A DNA stretch of 34,322 bases from an uncultured Thermoleophilia bacterium (GCA_903862845.1 CAIOZS010000235.1:1-34322), one strand, 5' to 3'. Counted from the first letter of the stretch, positions 25,856 through 33,521 are shown. Numbers and translations are program-made. The notes: generated from the sequence alone by a model not told the origin.

Positions 25856-25872
25856 TCACCCGCATCGGGTGA
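25856..25872. promoter_or_regulatory. 17-nt palindrome upstream of 4-Cys copy 2 (site B)
   Basis: TCACCCGCATCGGGTGA, a 7-bp inverted repeat around 3 nt, ends 67 nt before the copy 2 start codon. It differs from site A at a single central base. Confidence 0.6.
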
Positions 25873-25933
25873 TTCGGCACGCGGCAAAGAGAGGGGGCGG
25901 ATGCGGATGGCGAAGGGCAACCCTGGCGTCGGC

Positions 25934-25955
25934 GCGCGGGCGCAGCCGCCCGCGC
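25934..25955 (-). terminator. Hairpin after the DUF3870 gene
   Basis: GCGCGGGCG (25934-25942) pairs with CGCCCGCGC (25947-25955) around CAGC, 17 nt past the DUF3870 stop on the minus strand. There is no T tract. Confidence 0.45.
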
Positions 25956-25972
25956 CCGCTCAGGCCCGCGGC

Positions 25973-26359
25973 CTACCCGTGAGTCTCAGGGCAGTCTCCC
26001 GGGTGACCCGCGCCCGGCAGAGGCGCCGTGGCGTCGCCGAGCACCAGCGGGCTCTGGTCGACGGCCTCGAAGATCTTGTGGAGCGCCGAGACGAGGGCGC
26101 CCTGGGAGTGGCCGCGGTAGCGGTAGCGCACCAGCGCCTCGATGGCGCGGCGTTCGGAGAGCACGTTGCGACCGACGAGCAGCCGCTGAAAGAACTGGTC
26201 GGCGGACACCATCATGAGGGTGGTGCTGCAGGAGACGACCACGCCGGCCTGGTCGGCCTCGAGCACCACGCCGACGCGCTTGTACATCGCCTGATGGCTC
26301 ACGTCCTGCGGCAGGCGCGCGTAGCCCGAAAAGAGGAAGGTCGTCGACTCGCTCGTCAT
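25973..26359 (-). CDS. DUF3870 domain protein
   Basis: A 128-residue cytosolic protein. The core (residues ~7-105) matches the uncharacterised DUF3870 family: FLFSGYARLPQ at the start, then a GVVLEADQAGVVVSCSTTLM strand-turn-strand and FFQRLLVGRNV. It ends with a YRGHSQGALVSALHKIFEAV helix. No catalytic motif is known for the family. As I recall, DUF3870 genes often occur near CoA-transferase and acyl-CoA dehydrogenase genes in anaerobes, which would fit gctAB 6 kb away; this should be checked. The start ATG at 26359 has only a weak ribosome site. It is divergent from cyclase paralog 3. Confidence 0.85.
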   Translation of the reverse strand: MTSESTTFLFSGYARLPQDVSHQAMYKRVGVVLEADQAGVVVSCSTTLMMVSADQFFQRLLVGRNVLSERRAIEALVRYRYRGHSQGALVSALHKIFEAVDQSPLVLGDATAPLPGAGHPGDCPETHG

Positions 26360-26466
26360 GCGCGCATGCTAGCACAGGCGTGCTCTCGCGAGGCGTGCGG
26401 CGATGCTGTCTCGGCGCCGCCGGTCGCCCCGCCATGTGGGCACTGGGGAGTGAGCAGGTGGAGTCG

Positions 26467-26472
26467 TATAGT
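26467..26472 (+). promoter_or_regulatory. Candidate -10 element for cyclase paralog 3
   Basis: TATAGT lies about 50 nt before the leader ORF ATG in the 164-nt divergent gap. No convincing -35 hexamer is visible 16-18 nt upstream. Confidence 0.4.
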
Positions 26473-26523
26473 ACGCACAGGAGGTCGGCTCAGGTGCCGA
26501 AGCGGCCCGCGTCTGGAGGGAGC

Positions 26524-26619
26524 ATGGAGTCCACGTTCGCGTCCAGCCCGGCGCCATGGGCTTGGTCACGCGCGGCGCTCGCGGTCCGCCGTGAACTGCG
26601 CGAGGTCTCCGCGTGCTGA
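26524..26619 (+). CDS. Probable 31-aa leader ORF coupled to cyclase paralog 3
   Basis: ATG 26524 follows a strong TGGAGGGAGC ribosome site. The peptide (MESTFASSPAPWAWSR...) ends ...VSAC, and its TGA overlaps the cyclase start as GTGCTGA, identical to the junction at paralog 2. The cyclase frame is closed upstream by a stop at 26592-26594, so GTG 26613 is its only possible start ahead of the zinc ribbon. That makes the overlap real here. Coupled translation is inferred. Confidence 0.55.
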   Translation: MESTFASSPAPWAWSRAALAVRRELREVSAC

Positions 26620-29600
26620 CCTGTCCTTCCTGTCACGCTGAGTGCCCCGGTGACTTCAAGTTCTGCCCGCAGTGCGGCGCGTCGCTGCAGCGGCGCCGCG
26701 CGCACCCAGAGGAACGGCGCATCGTCACGACCCTGTTCTGCGATGTCGTGGATTTCACCGCGGCCTGCGAGGCCGCCGACCCGGAAGACGTGGACCGTGC
26801 CCTGCGCGCCTACGCGGCCTTGGCCCGGCGCTGCGTCGAGAGCTTCGGCGGGGTCGTCGAGAAGTACATCGGAGACGCCGTCGTTGCCGTGTTCGGCGTG
26901 CCCCAAGCCCATGAGGACGACCCCGAACGCGCCGTCCATGCCGCCTTGCGCATCGTGAACGCGGCCGAGTCGCTGCCGTCACTTGCCGAACGGCCCGTGC
27001 GCGTCCGCATCGGCGTCAACACCGGCGAGGCGCTCGTGCGTCTCGACGTCGACCCGAGCTCCGGCGAGGGCTTCCTGGCCGGCGACGCGGTCAACACGGC
27101 GGCGCGATTGCAGGCGATCGCGCCGCCGATGGGCGTCGTGGTCGGAGATGCCACTCACTCGGCAGTCGGCGGCGCCTTCATCGCTGAGGCTCTGCCGATG
27201 GTGTGCCTCAAGGGCAAACAGGCGCCGGTGCAGCCGTGGCTCGTGCGGGGTGCGGTCGCGAGCCTCGGTATCGACCTGACCGCCCGGTTCTCAACCATCA
27301 TGGTCGGTCGCAGGGCGGAGCTCCACCTGCTCGACCGACTCTGGCGCGAGGTCGTTACCTCTGCTCAGCCCCGTTTCGCGCTGCTGATCGGCGAGGCGGG
27401 CATCGGCAAGTCGCGGCTCGTCTTCGAGCTCGCTCGCCGTCTCGACCAACGCCCCGGCGTTATCACCTGGCGTCAGGGCCGCTCCCCGCCGTACGGTGAC
27501 GGCATCGCGTTCTGGGCGCTGGGCGAGATCGTCAAGTCACACGCGGGCGTCGTCGACTCCGACCGCCCGGAGGTTATCCAGGAGAAGCTCGTCCGGGTCC
27601 TCCCCGACGGCCCCGACAGCGCTTGGCTCGAAGCCCGCCTTCGTCCGCTTGTCGGCCTCGAGTCGGTCCCCGCCGACGAGAAGGAGAACTTCGCTGCCTG
27701 GCGCCAGTTCCTGGAAGGTCTGGCACGCGCGCGTCCCACAGTGCTCGTCTTCGAGGACCTGCACTGGGCGAGCGCGAGCACGCTGGCCTTTCTCGAGCAC
27801 CTCATGGACCAAACCGATCGTGTGCCTCTGCTCGTCCTCGGCACCGCGCGTCCGGAGTTTTCCGAAGCGCATCAGGGCTTCATGGCCGGAGAATCCCGAG
27901 CGACGCGCATCGACCTGGCTTCGCTCACCGCGCACGACACCGAGCTCCTCGTCAAAGCGCTGGTAGGCACCGAGATGGCGCCGGACCTCGGCGCGGCGAT
28001 CCTCGAGCGCTCGGGTGGCAACCCGCTCTATGCCGAGGAGTGCGTGCGCTTCCTGGAAGAGCGGCCGCCGCCGGGCGAGCCGAAGAGCCACGCTGCGAGC
28101 GCACCGCCCGCCGGCGCGGCACTCCCCGAGTCCCTCCAGGCGCTCATCGCCGCCCGCCTGGACGCCCTCAAGCTGAACCACAAAGAAACCTTGGCAAACG
28201 CTTCCGTCGTGGGCCGGCGCTTCTGGGTGGGAGCCGTCGCGACCATCGGCGGGAACACGTCGGTGATGGTCGCGGAGGCCCTGCGAGAGCTCACGAAACG
28301 AGAGCTGGTGCGCCCCGTCCGCAGATCATCGGTCGAGGGCGAGCCGGAGTTTGAGTTCTGGCACGCGGTCACTCAAGGCGTAGCCTATGAGCAGTTGCCG
28401 CGCGCCGTGCGCGCCGCCAAGCACGAAGTCACGGCACGCTGGATCGAGACGACCGTGGGCGACGATCTCGGTGAGATCGCCGAGATCGTCGCCCACCACT
28501 ACTCCACGGCGCTTGACCTTGCGCGCGCCACGGGCGAGACCCTGCTTGCCGACCGCGTGCTGGGGCCGACCATCCGCTCGCTTGCGCTCGCGGGCGATCG
28601 TGCCCTGCGCCTTGACGTGGCGTCGGCCGAGCGCTACTACAGCCGCGCCCTCGACCTCGCGCCCGAGGAATGCCGCGACCGACCTCGCCTCCTGGTCGCG
28701 TGGGCGGACACGCTGACCCAGAGCGGACGCTTCGAGGAGGCGTCCGCGGTGATGGAAGAGGGGTGGGCCGCCCTGCGCGCCGCCGGTGACGAGCGGGCGG
28801 CCGCCCTCGCCATTCCGCAGCTCGTCCACCTCCAGCAGGTGCACCAGGTACGTGCCCACCTTGTGGACCTGGACGAGGCGCTGGCGCTGCTTGACGCCGA
28901 CGGTCCGTCGGCCGAGACGATCGCCGTCCTTAACATCATGATCCACGACCGGCTCATGGTCCGCGGACGCTATCCCGAGGCCATCGCGACGGCCGACAGG
29001 GTCCTGGCCCTCTGTGCGCAGTTGCGCGTGCCCGCGTCGACCGAGGCGCTTGAGAGCCGCGGGCTCGCCCGCTGCGAGCTCGGCGACCGCGGCGGCCTGG
29101 AAGACATGCGCCTCGCCGTCTCGCTCAGCAAGACGCAAGGGCGTGGACACGAGGTAGGTCAGCACTTCTGCAACCTCGCCGACGCGACGCTGCTGCACGA
29201 GGGGCCTGCGGCGGCGCTCGCGATCCGCAACGAGGGCCTCGACTTCGCCGCCCGGCGCGGCGATGAGGCGGCGATCTGCTACCTTCGTACCAACCGGCTG
29301 TTCGACCTCTTCCAGAGCGGCGCGTGGAACACCGCCCTCTCCGAAGCGCGCGAACTGGGCGAGGTTCTGGAGCGACGCGGTGACCACTACGACCTTCAGT
29401 CGGCGCGCTCGGTGCAGGCAGCGCTGCTCACGTCGTTGGGCGACAGCGCCGCGGCCGAGCCACTGGCGGTGTGGGCCGAGGAAGCAACACGCACGGCGGC
29501 CGATGACGCGCTGCGGAGCGCCGCCCTCACCAGCCTCGCGATGGTACGCGTCGCCCTGCACCAACCGGACGAGGCCCTGGAGCACCTCAAGGAGTGCAAG

Positions 29601-30053
29601 GATCGCTCGCGCCGTATGACGTGGGCGGGCTGGTGGGCATACCACGTGCCTCTGGCGGCTCGCTGCGCCGTCGCCGCCGGCGACGCAGACCTGGCCTCAC
29701 GGCTCGTCGAGGAGCTGGTGCCGCGGCGAGCCTACGACGCGTACGCCGCCATCACCGTCGCCGCGCTCGTCGCCGAGAGCCGTGGCGACGTCGAACGCGG
29801 TGTCGAGAGCTATGGGGCGGCCGCGCTGGGCTGGGAGACCCTGGGCGCACCCCCTGAGCAGGCGCATGCCCTGTTCGGTCTGGCTCGCTGCCTGACTACG
29901 CTCGACCGAGCGCCCGAGGCGGCAGCGCCTCTACTCACCGCCCACGACCTGTTCGCGACGCTCGGGGCGCGCCCTGCCCTCGCCGGGTGCGAAGGGCTTC
30001 TCGCCCAGATCGGGTGTCAGCCGGGACGCTCGGACACGGCGAGACTCAGGTAG
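26613..30053 (+). CDS. Zinc-ribbon / class III cyclase-homology / AAA ATPase / TPR protein (paralog 3)
   Basis: A 1,146-residue regulator of the same architecture as the two minus-strand paralogs. It has a zinc ribbon (Cys4, 7, 18, 21, plus Cys11) and a cyclase-homology domain with Asp44, Lys84, Asp88, Asn161 and Arg165, and Phe154 at the purine-specifying position. An ATPase (GEAGIGKS; VLVFEDLHWAS) and a TPR-like C-terminal half ending in the shared ALFGLARCLTTLDRAPEAAAPL repeat follow. The GTG start at 26613 is fixed by an in-frame stop just upstream and has GAGG seven nt before it. The gene stands alone on the plus strand and converges with the radical-SAM gene, overlapping it by 37 nt at the 3' ends. 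Inferred role: nucleotide-linked sensor with unknown output. Confidence 0.88.
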   Translation: MLTCPSCHAECPGDFKFCPQCGASLQRRRAHPEERRIVTTLFCDVVDFTAACEAADPEDVDRALRAYAALARRCVESFGGVVEKYIGDAVVAVFGVPQAHEDDPERAVHAALRIVNAAESLPSLAERPVRVRIGVNTGEALVRLDVDPSSGEGFLAGDAVNTAARLQAIAPPMGVVVGDATHSAVGGAFIAEALPMVCLKGKQAPVQPWLVRGAVASLGIDLTARFSTIMVGRRAELHLLDRLWREVVTSAQPRFALLIGEAGIGKSRLVFELARRLDQRPGVITWRQGRSPPYGDGIAFWALGEIVKSHAGVVDSDRPEVIQEKLVRVLPDGPDSAWLEARLRPLVGLESVPADEKENFAAWRQFLEGLARARPTVLVFEDLHWASASTLAFLEHLMDQTDRVPLLVLGTARPEFSEAHQGFMAGESRATRIDLASLTAHDTELLVKALVGTEMAPDLGAAILERSGGNPLYAEECVRFLEERPPPGEPKSHAASAPPAGAALPESLQALIAARLDALKLNHKETLANASVVGRRFWVGAVATIGGNTSVMVAEALRELTKRELVRPVRRSSVEGEPEFEFWHAVTQGVAYEQLPRAVRAAKHEVTARWIETTVGDDLGEIAEIVAHHYSTALDLARATGETLLADRVLGPTIRSLALAGDRALRLDVASAERYYSRALDLAPEECRDRPRLLVAWADTLTQSGRFEEASAVMEEGWAALRAAGDERAAALAIPQLVHLQQVHQVRAHLVDLDEALALLDADGPSAETIAVLNIMIHDRLMVRGRYPEAIATADRVLALCAQLRVPASTEALESRGLARCELGDRGGLEDMRLAVSLSKTQGRGHEVGQHFCNLADATLLHEGPAAALAIRNEGLDFAARRGDEAAICYLRTNRLFDLFQSGAWNTALSEARELGEVLERRGDHYDLQSARSVQAALLTSLGDSAAAEPLAVWAEEATRTAADDALRSAALTSLAMVRVALHQPDEALEHLKECKDRSRRMTWAGWWAYHVPLAARCAVAAGDADLASRLVEELVPRRAYDAYAAITVAALVAESRGDVERGVESYGAAALGWETLGAPPEQAHALFGLARCLTTLDRAPEAAAPLLTAHDLFATLGARPALAGCEGLLAQIGCQPGRSDTARLR

Positions 30054-31843
30054 CGGTCCCCGTCGGTAACCATGAGTCGGCGCCGGATCAGCGACGCCAG
30101 CCGCTGATCGACCGCCGCCCGAAGAGAGTCGTCGCGGGGCGCCGCCGGCCAGAACCGGCTGTGAAGCGCATCCCCTGTCGCGATGTCGTCGCAGGCGCAG
30201 TACAACGCCTGCTCGAGCTCGTCCAGCTCGACGCGGCGCTGCGTGGCGTCGGGCCGCTCGTCGAGCAGCAACAACGAGCCGTCCTCCTGTTCGACCTTGA
30301 GCAGCGCAGAGCCGGTGAAGCGGCGCTGCCATGAGCTCAGCGCATCGTTCAAGACCCGTCTCTGCGACGCGTCGAGGCTGGGCGGATCGCACTCATGCTC
30401 GAACGCGTAGGCGATGCGATTCAGGGAGGCCTGGGGGAAGGGGTAGAGATAGGCGTAGGCAGTCAAGGCGCGCAGATCGTGGAACCCATGGTCCTGCGGC
30501 GCCCGGTGGAACGGGCTGTATCTGTCGAGGCTCAGCTCTCCGAAGCTGTCGGGCGGAGAGAGGAAGCTGATAGCCGGCAGGAGGTCGAGCATCGCCTGGC
30601 AATCTTCGACGGTCTCCCCGGGGAACCCGTAGATGAGGTTCCAGTGCGGCACGACGCCGCAGGACTTGCACCACTTGAGCAAGCGGATGTTCTCGAGGGC
30701 GCGCGTGCCCTTGCCCATCAGACCGAGCACGTGATCGCTGAAGCTCTCGATGCCGGGTTGGATGTCGGCATGGATCTTGCCCACCAGGCGCAACTGATCG
30801 AGCGATACGCTGGGGCGAACATCGAAGAACAGCGGCATCGGCAGGGGTCTCGCGGCGACCTCCGGCAGAACGCGCGAGAAGAACTCAGGCGCCACCACGT
30901 TGTCGACGAGGTGCAGTCTCCCACCGTCGTAGCGGCCGCCGAGCTCGCGCAGCTCGCGCACGACGCGCTCAGGCCGTTTGCTGCGGAACACGCGCTCGTC
31001 GTCGTCAAGACCACAGAAGCCACAGGGATGCCGTTGCGCCCACCAGCAACCGCGCGTCGTCTCCAGGGTGACCGCGGGAAGCGGGCCGCGAGGCTTCCGC
31101 ATCTGCGAGCGCGCGATGAAGAAGTCGCTGTGGTCGGGGATGGGCAGTTCGTTCATGTCGATGAGGTCCGGCGGCGACGCGATCGCCCGGGCGCCTCGGG
31201 GGCTTCGGTAGATGACGCCGGCGTACGGTCGCGACCGCCCCGCGGCCAGGGCCCGCAGGAACGCGGGGAACGAGAGGTCGGCCTCGCCTGAGAACGCGAT
31301 GTCGACGAACGGGAATCGGCGGAGCAATTCGGCGCCCATGACGCCCTGCCAGTTGGCGCCGCCGAAGGCGATCACGGCTCTCGGATGCACCCGGCGCACC
31401 ATCCCGGCCAGCGCCAGCGAGGCGATGTTCTGAGCGTTGCTCGAGCTGAAGCCGATGACCTCGTACTCCGCCCACGAGAACGAGCACAGGCAATCGGCGA
31501 GGAACCCGGGAGCCGCCGCGCGCGCCGCCAGCACGACGTCGATGTCGTTCGCAGCGAGCCGCCCGAGCGGACGCACGACGTCGTCGATGTACGCGGCGCC
31601 GGGGTCGACGCCGGGGTCGTAAAGGCACTGCGTGAAGACCCATTCGCCGACGAGCAGCTTGTGAGCCATATGGTCGGCGATGCGCTCGTACTCCCAGTGC
31701 CCCAGGGCGTCGGCGAAGGCGAGGTTGGGGTAGGCGACGTCACAGCGGACGCCGCCCTCCTGCAACCTCGCCTTCAGGGTGCTCAAACCCAGCGCCGGGC
31801 GCGCGGCGGAGGCGAAAGGCATGCACAGAAGGAGGACGTTCAT
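30017..31843 (-). CDS. B12-binding-type radical SAM enzyme, RiPP maturation radical SAM protein 1 family
   Basis: A 608-residue enzyme. Residues 1 to ~205 form a cobalamin-binding-like Rossmann domain (MNVLLLCMPFASAARPALGLSTLKARL; VIAFGGANWQGVMG). The radical SAM cluster motif is Cys266-x7-Cys274-x2-Cys277 (RGCWWAQRHPCGFCGL), with the wide first gap typical of the rSAM_ocin_1 family (TIGR03975). That family is also matched by PERVVRELREL...YDGGRLHLVDNV, IQPGIESFSDHVLGLMGKGT, LLKWCKSCGVVPHWNLIYGFPGET and LSLDRYSPFH. Members modify ribosomally made peptides, some as C-methyltransferases. The start ATG at 31843 has GGGAGGCGACGGTC. It is 37 nt downstream of the GYD gene. No precursor peptide is evident nearby, so its substrate is open. 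Confidence 0.9.
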   Translation of the reverse strand: MNVLLLCMPFASAARPALGLSTLKARLQEGGVRCDVAYPNLAFADALGHWEYERIADHMAHKLLVGEWVFTQCLYDPGVDPGAAYIDDVVRPLGRLAANDIDVVLAARAAAPGFLADCLCSFSWAEYEVIGFSSSNAQNIASLALAGMVRRVHPRAVIAFGGANWQGVMGAELLRRFPFVDIAFSGEADLSFPAFLRALAAGRSRPYAGVIYRSPRGARAIASPPDLIDMNELPIPDHSDFFIARSQMRKPRGPLPAVTLETTRGCWWAQRHPCGFCGLDDDERVFRSKRPERVVRELRELGGRYDGGRLHLVDNVVAPEFFSRVLPEVAARPLPMPLFFDVRPSVSLDQLRLVGKIHADIQPGIESFSDHVLGLMGKGTRALENIRLLKWCKSCGVVPHWNLIYGFPGETVEDCQAMLDLLPAISFLSPPDSFGELSLDRYSPFHRAPQDHGFHDLRALTAYAYLYPFPQASLNRIAYAFEHECDPPSLDASQRRVLNDALSSWQRRFTGSALLKVEQEDGSLLLLDERPDATQRRVELDELEQALYCACDDIATGDALHSRFWPAAPRDDSLRAAVDQRLASLIRRRLMVTDGDRYLSLAVSERPG

Positions 31844-31880
31844 GACCGTCGCCTCCCGCCGCAGGGCATGGCCGCGTGGG

Positions 31881-32213
31881 CTAGCTGCCCGGGTCCTCGT
31901 GAGTCAGGGTCCCGTGAACCTTGGGACCGACGCGCAGGGCATCGTGGAACTTGTCTATCGGGAAGGCGGGGATCGTCTTGGTGGTCATCACGCCGCCGGC
32001 CGTGACCGACGCGGCAAAGGTCATCGCCGCCAGCTCGCTTGGGAACGAACCGCACGCGATGAGATCCGAGTCACCCATGGTCACGTCGAGCAGATCGAGC
32101 TCCCCCCCAAGCTCCTCCCATATAGTCCTCAGTGTGTCACCCCAGACAGGCATCCTTTCGATTGCCTCCGCGCCCGACTCCGTGAGCTTCATCATGATGA
32201 CGAACCGCTGCAT
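31881..32213 (-). CDS. GYD-domain protein
   Basis: A 110-residue protein with a ferredoxin-like alpha/beta fold of the GYD family: MQRFVIMMKLTESGAEAIERMP, then TIWEELGGELDLLDVTMGDSDLIACGSFPSE, and TTKTIPAFPIDKF. The GYD name motif is GDSD here. Members are small cytosolic proteins of unknown function. The start ATG at 32213 has GAGGAGGAACAGA; the longer upstream frame is not coding-like. It precedes the radical-SAM gene by 37 nt, so the two probably share a transcript from the promoter at 32306-32335. Confidence 0.85.
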   Translation of the reverse strand: MQRFVIMMKLTESGAEAIERMPVWGDTLRTIWEELGGELDLLDVTMGDSDLIACGSFPSELAAMTFAASVTAGGVMTTKTIPAFPIDKFHDALRVGPKVHGTLTHEDPGS

Positions 32214-32305
32214 TCTGTTCCTCCTCGACGTTGCGGTCGTTGCCGGCGGGCTGCGCGACACGCGCCTCCGCCCCGGTGAGCCTCGGCGGCGGCCGGTCGC
32301 CAACG

Positions 32306-32335
32306 ATTCTAGAAGTACTGCCGGATCTGGAACAA
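32306..32335 (-). promoter_or_regulatory. Probable promoter of the GYD/radical-SAM operon
   Basis: On the minus strand TTGTTC (32335-32330), 18 nt, TAGAAT (32311-32306). The predicted leader is about 85 nt. It lies in an unusually AT-rich patch for this window. Confidence 0.5.
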
Positions 32336-32370
32336 GTGCCGATAGTGAGACCGGCGGCGCACGCTGCCTG

Positions 32371-32398
32371 TTGCATCGGCGCCGCCCCCGTGTATCAT
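32371..32398 (+). promoter_or_regulatory. Probable promoter of the gctAB-like operon
   Basis: TTGCAT (32371-32376), 16 nt, TATCAT (32393-32398), the latter within GTGTATCAT. Predicted leader is about 135 nt. It matches the acyl-CoA dehydrogenase promoter candidate in hexamers and spacing, and diverges from the GYD promoter. Confidence 0.55.
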
Positions 32399-32538
32399 GG
32401 TTCCGCTGCCGCATGGCCCGGGCCGGCGGCGTTCCCACCGGCCCCTCCGTCAGGCCCTGCTCCCCAGTTGAGACGCACCATGCTCGCTGGGGTTTCCGCG
32501 TTAACGGATCCCCTCACCGACTCGAGGAGGGACTGCAG

Positions 32539-33516
32539 ATGGCCGAGCACAACGGCCTCGACGGCAAGCTCATGACGATCGGCGAGGCCGTCGAGCGCTT
32601 CGTGCGCGATGGCTGCCAGATCGCCGTCGGCGGCTTCACGATCACCCGCAACCCGATGGCGGCGGTCTACGAGATCGCCCGCCGCCGCATCAAGGACCTG
32701 CACCTGGTCGCGCACAGCAACGGCCAGGCGCTCGACGTGCTCGTGGGCGCCGGCTGCGTGAGCCGCCTCGACATCGCCTACGGCGGCAACGGCCGCTTCG
32801 CGCCCACCTGCATCCGCTTCCGCAAGGCGGTCGAGCGCGGTGAGCTGCTGGTCGAGGACTACACCAACAACATGATGAGCCTGCGCTTTCTGGCCGGCGC
32901 CCTGGGCGTGCCCTTTATCCCCAGCAAGTCGGGGCTCGGTACAGACCTGATCGCGCAAGAGGGCTTCCCGGCCGAGCTGCGCGGCAGCGACGGCGTGCCC
33001 TCGAAGAAGGTCATCGTCATCGACGACCCCTTCGGCAACGAGGACGACGAGGTCGTGCTCCTCCCCGCGCTCACCCCCGACGTCTCCATCATCCACGCCC
33101 AGCAGGTGAGCACCGACGGCACCGTGCGCATCAAGGGCCTCACCTTCGCCGACCTCGAGCAGTGCAAGGCGGCGTCGGCGGTCGTCGTCACCTGCGAGGA
33201 GATCGTGCCCGAGAGCTATCTGCGCCTCGACCCCGACCAGAACGCCCTGCCGCCGTTTCTCGTCGACGCCGTGGTCACGGTGCCCTACGGCGCCCACCCC
33301 ACCGCCTGTCGCTATTTCTACGACTACGACCCCGCGCACCTGAACCACTACAAGGCCGTGGCTAAGGACGATGAGACCTGGGCGGCCTACCTCGACGAGT
33401 GGGTGTACGGCGTCGAGAGCTGGGACGCCTACCTCGACAAGGTCGGCGGCGCGCAGCTCGCGCGCATCAGGTCCAACACCGTGGCCGGCTACGCGCTCGG
33501 CCTCGACCGGAGGTGA
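32539..33516 (+). CDS. CoA-transferase alpha subunit, glutaconate CoA-transferase family
   Basis: A 325-residue family I CoA-transferase subunit, closest to GctA. It moves CoA between an acyl-CoA donor and a carboxylic acid. Family landmarks are MTIGEAVERFVRDGCQIAVGGFTITRNPMAAVYEIAR at the N-terminus, LVAHSNGQALDVLVGAG, and RGELLVEDYTNNMMSLRFLAGALGVPFIPSKSGLGTDL. Later come TPDVSIIHAQQVSTDGTVRIKG and VDAVVTVPYGAHPTACRYFYDYD. The start is ATG 32539 with GAGGAGGGACTG; earlier in-frame codons are not coding-like. The beta-subunit gene begins 5 nt after its stop. The acid substrate is not defined by sequence; glutaconate or another dicarboxylate is one option. Confidence 0.93.
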   Translation: MAEHNGLDGKLMTIGEAVERFVRDGCQIAVGGFTITRNPMAAVYEIARRRIKDLHLVAHSNGQALDVLVGAGCVSRLDIAYGGNGRFAPTCIRFRKAVERGELLVEDYTNNMMSLRFLAGALGVPFIPSKSGLGTDLIAQEGFPAELRGSDGVPSKKVIVIDDPFGNEDDEVVLLPALTPDVSIIHAQQVSTDGTVRIKGLTFADLEQCKAASAVVVTCEEIVPESYLRLDPDQNALPPFLVDAVVTVPYGAHPTACRYFYDYDPAHLNHYKAVAKDDETWAAYLDEWVYGVESWDAYLDKVGGAQLARIRSNTVAGYALGLDRR

Positions 33517-33521
33517 GGGAG

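Noticed and set aside
24869-26360. CRISPR array or tandem repeats suggested by recurring palindromes
   Set aside because: Only two sites fall here, 483 nt apart, with a gene between them. Spacing is set by gene starts, not by repeat units.
32137-32376. 79-residue minus-strand ORF (MQQAACAAGLTIGTC...) as a RiPP precursor for the radical SAM enzyme
   Set aside because: Weak ribosome site, overlap with the GYD gene by 77 nt, and the better promoter (TTGTTC-N18-TAGAAT) lies inside it, downstream of its start. No leader motif is seen.
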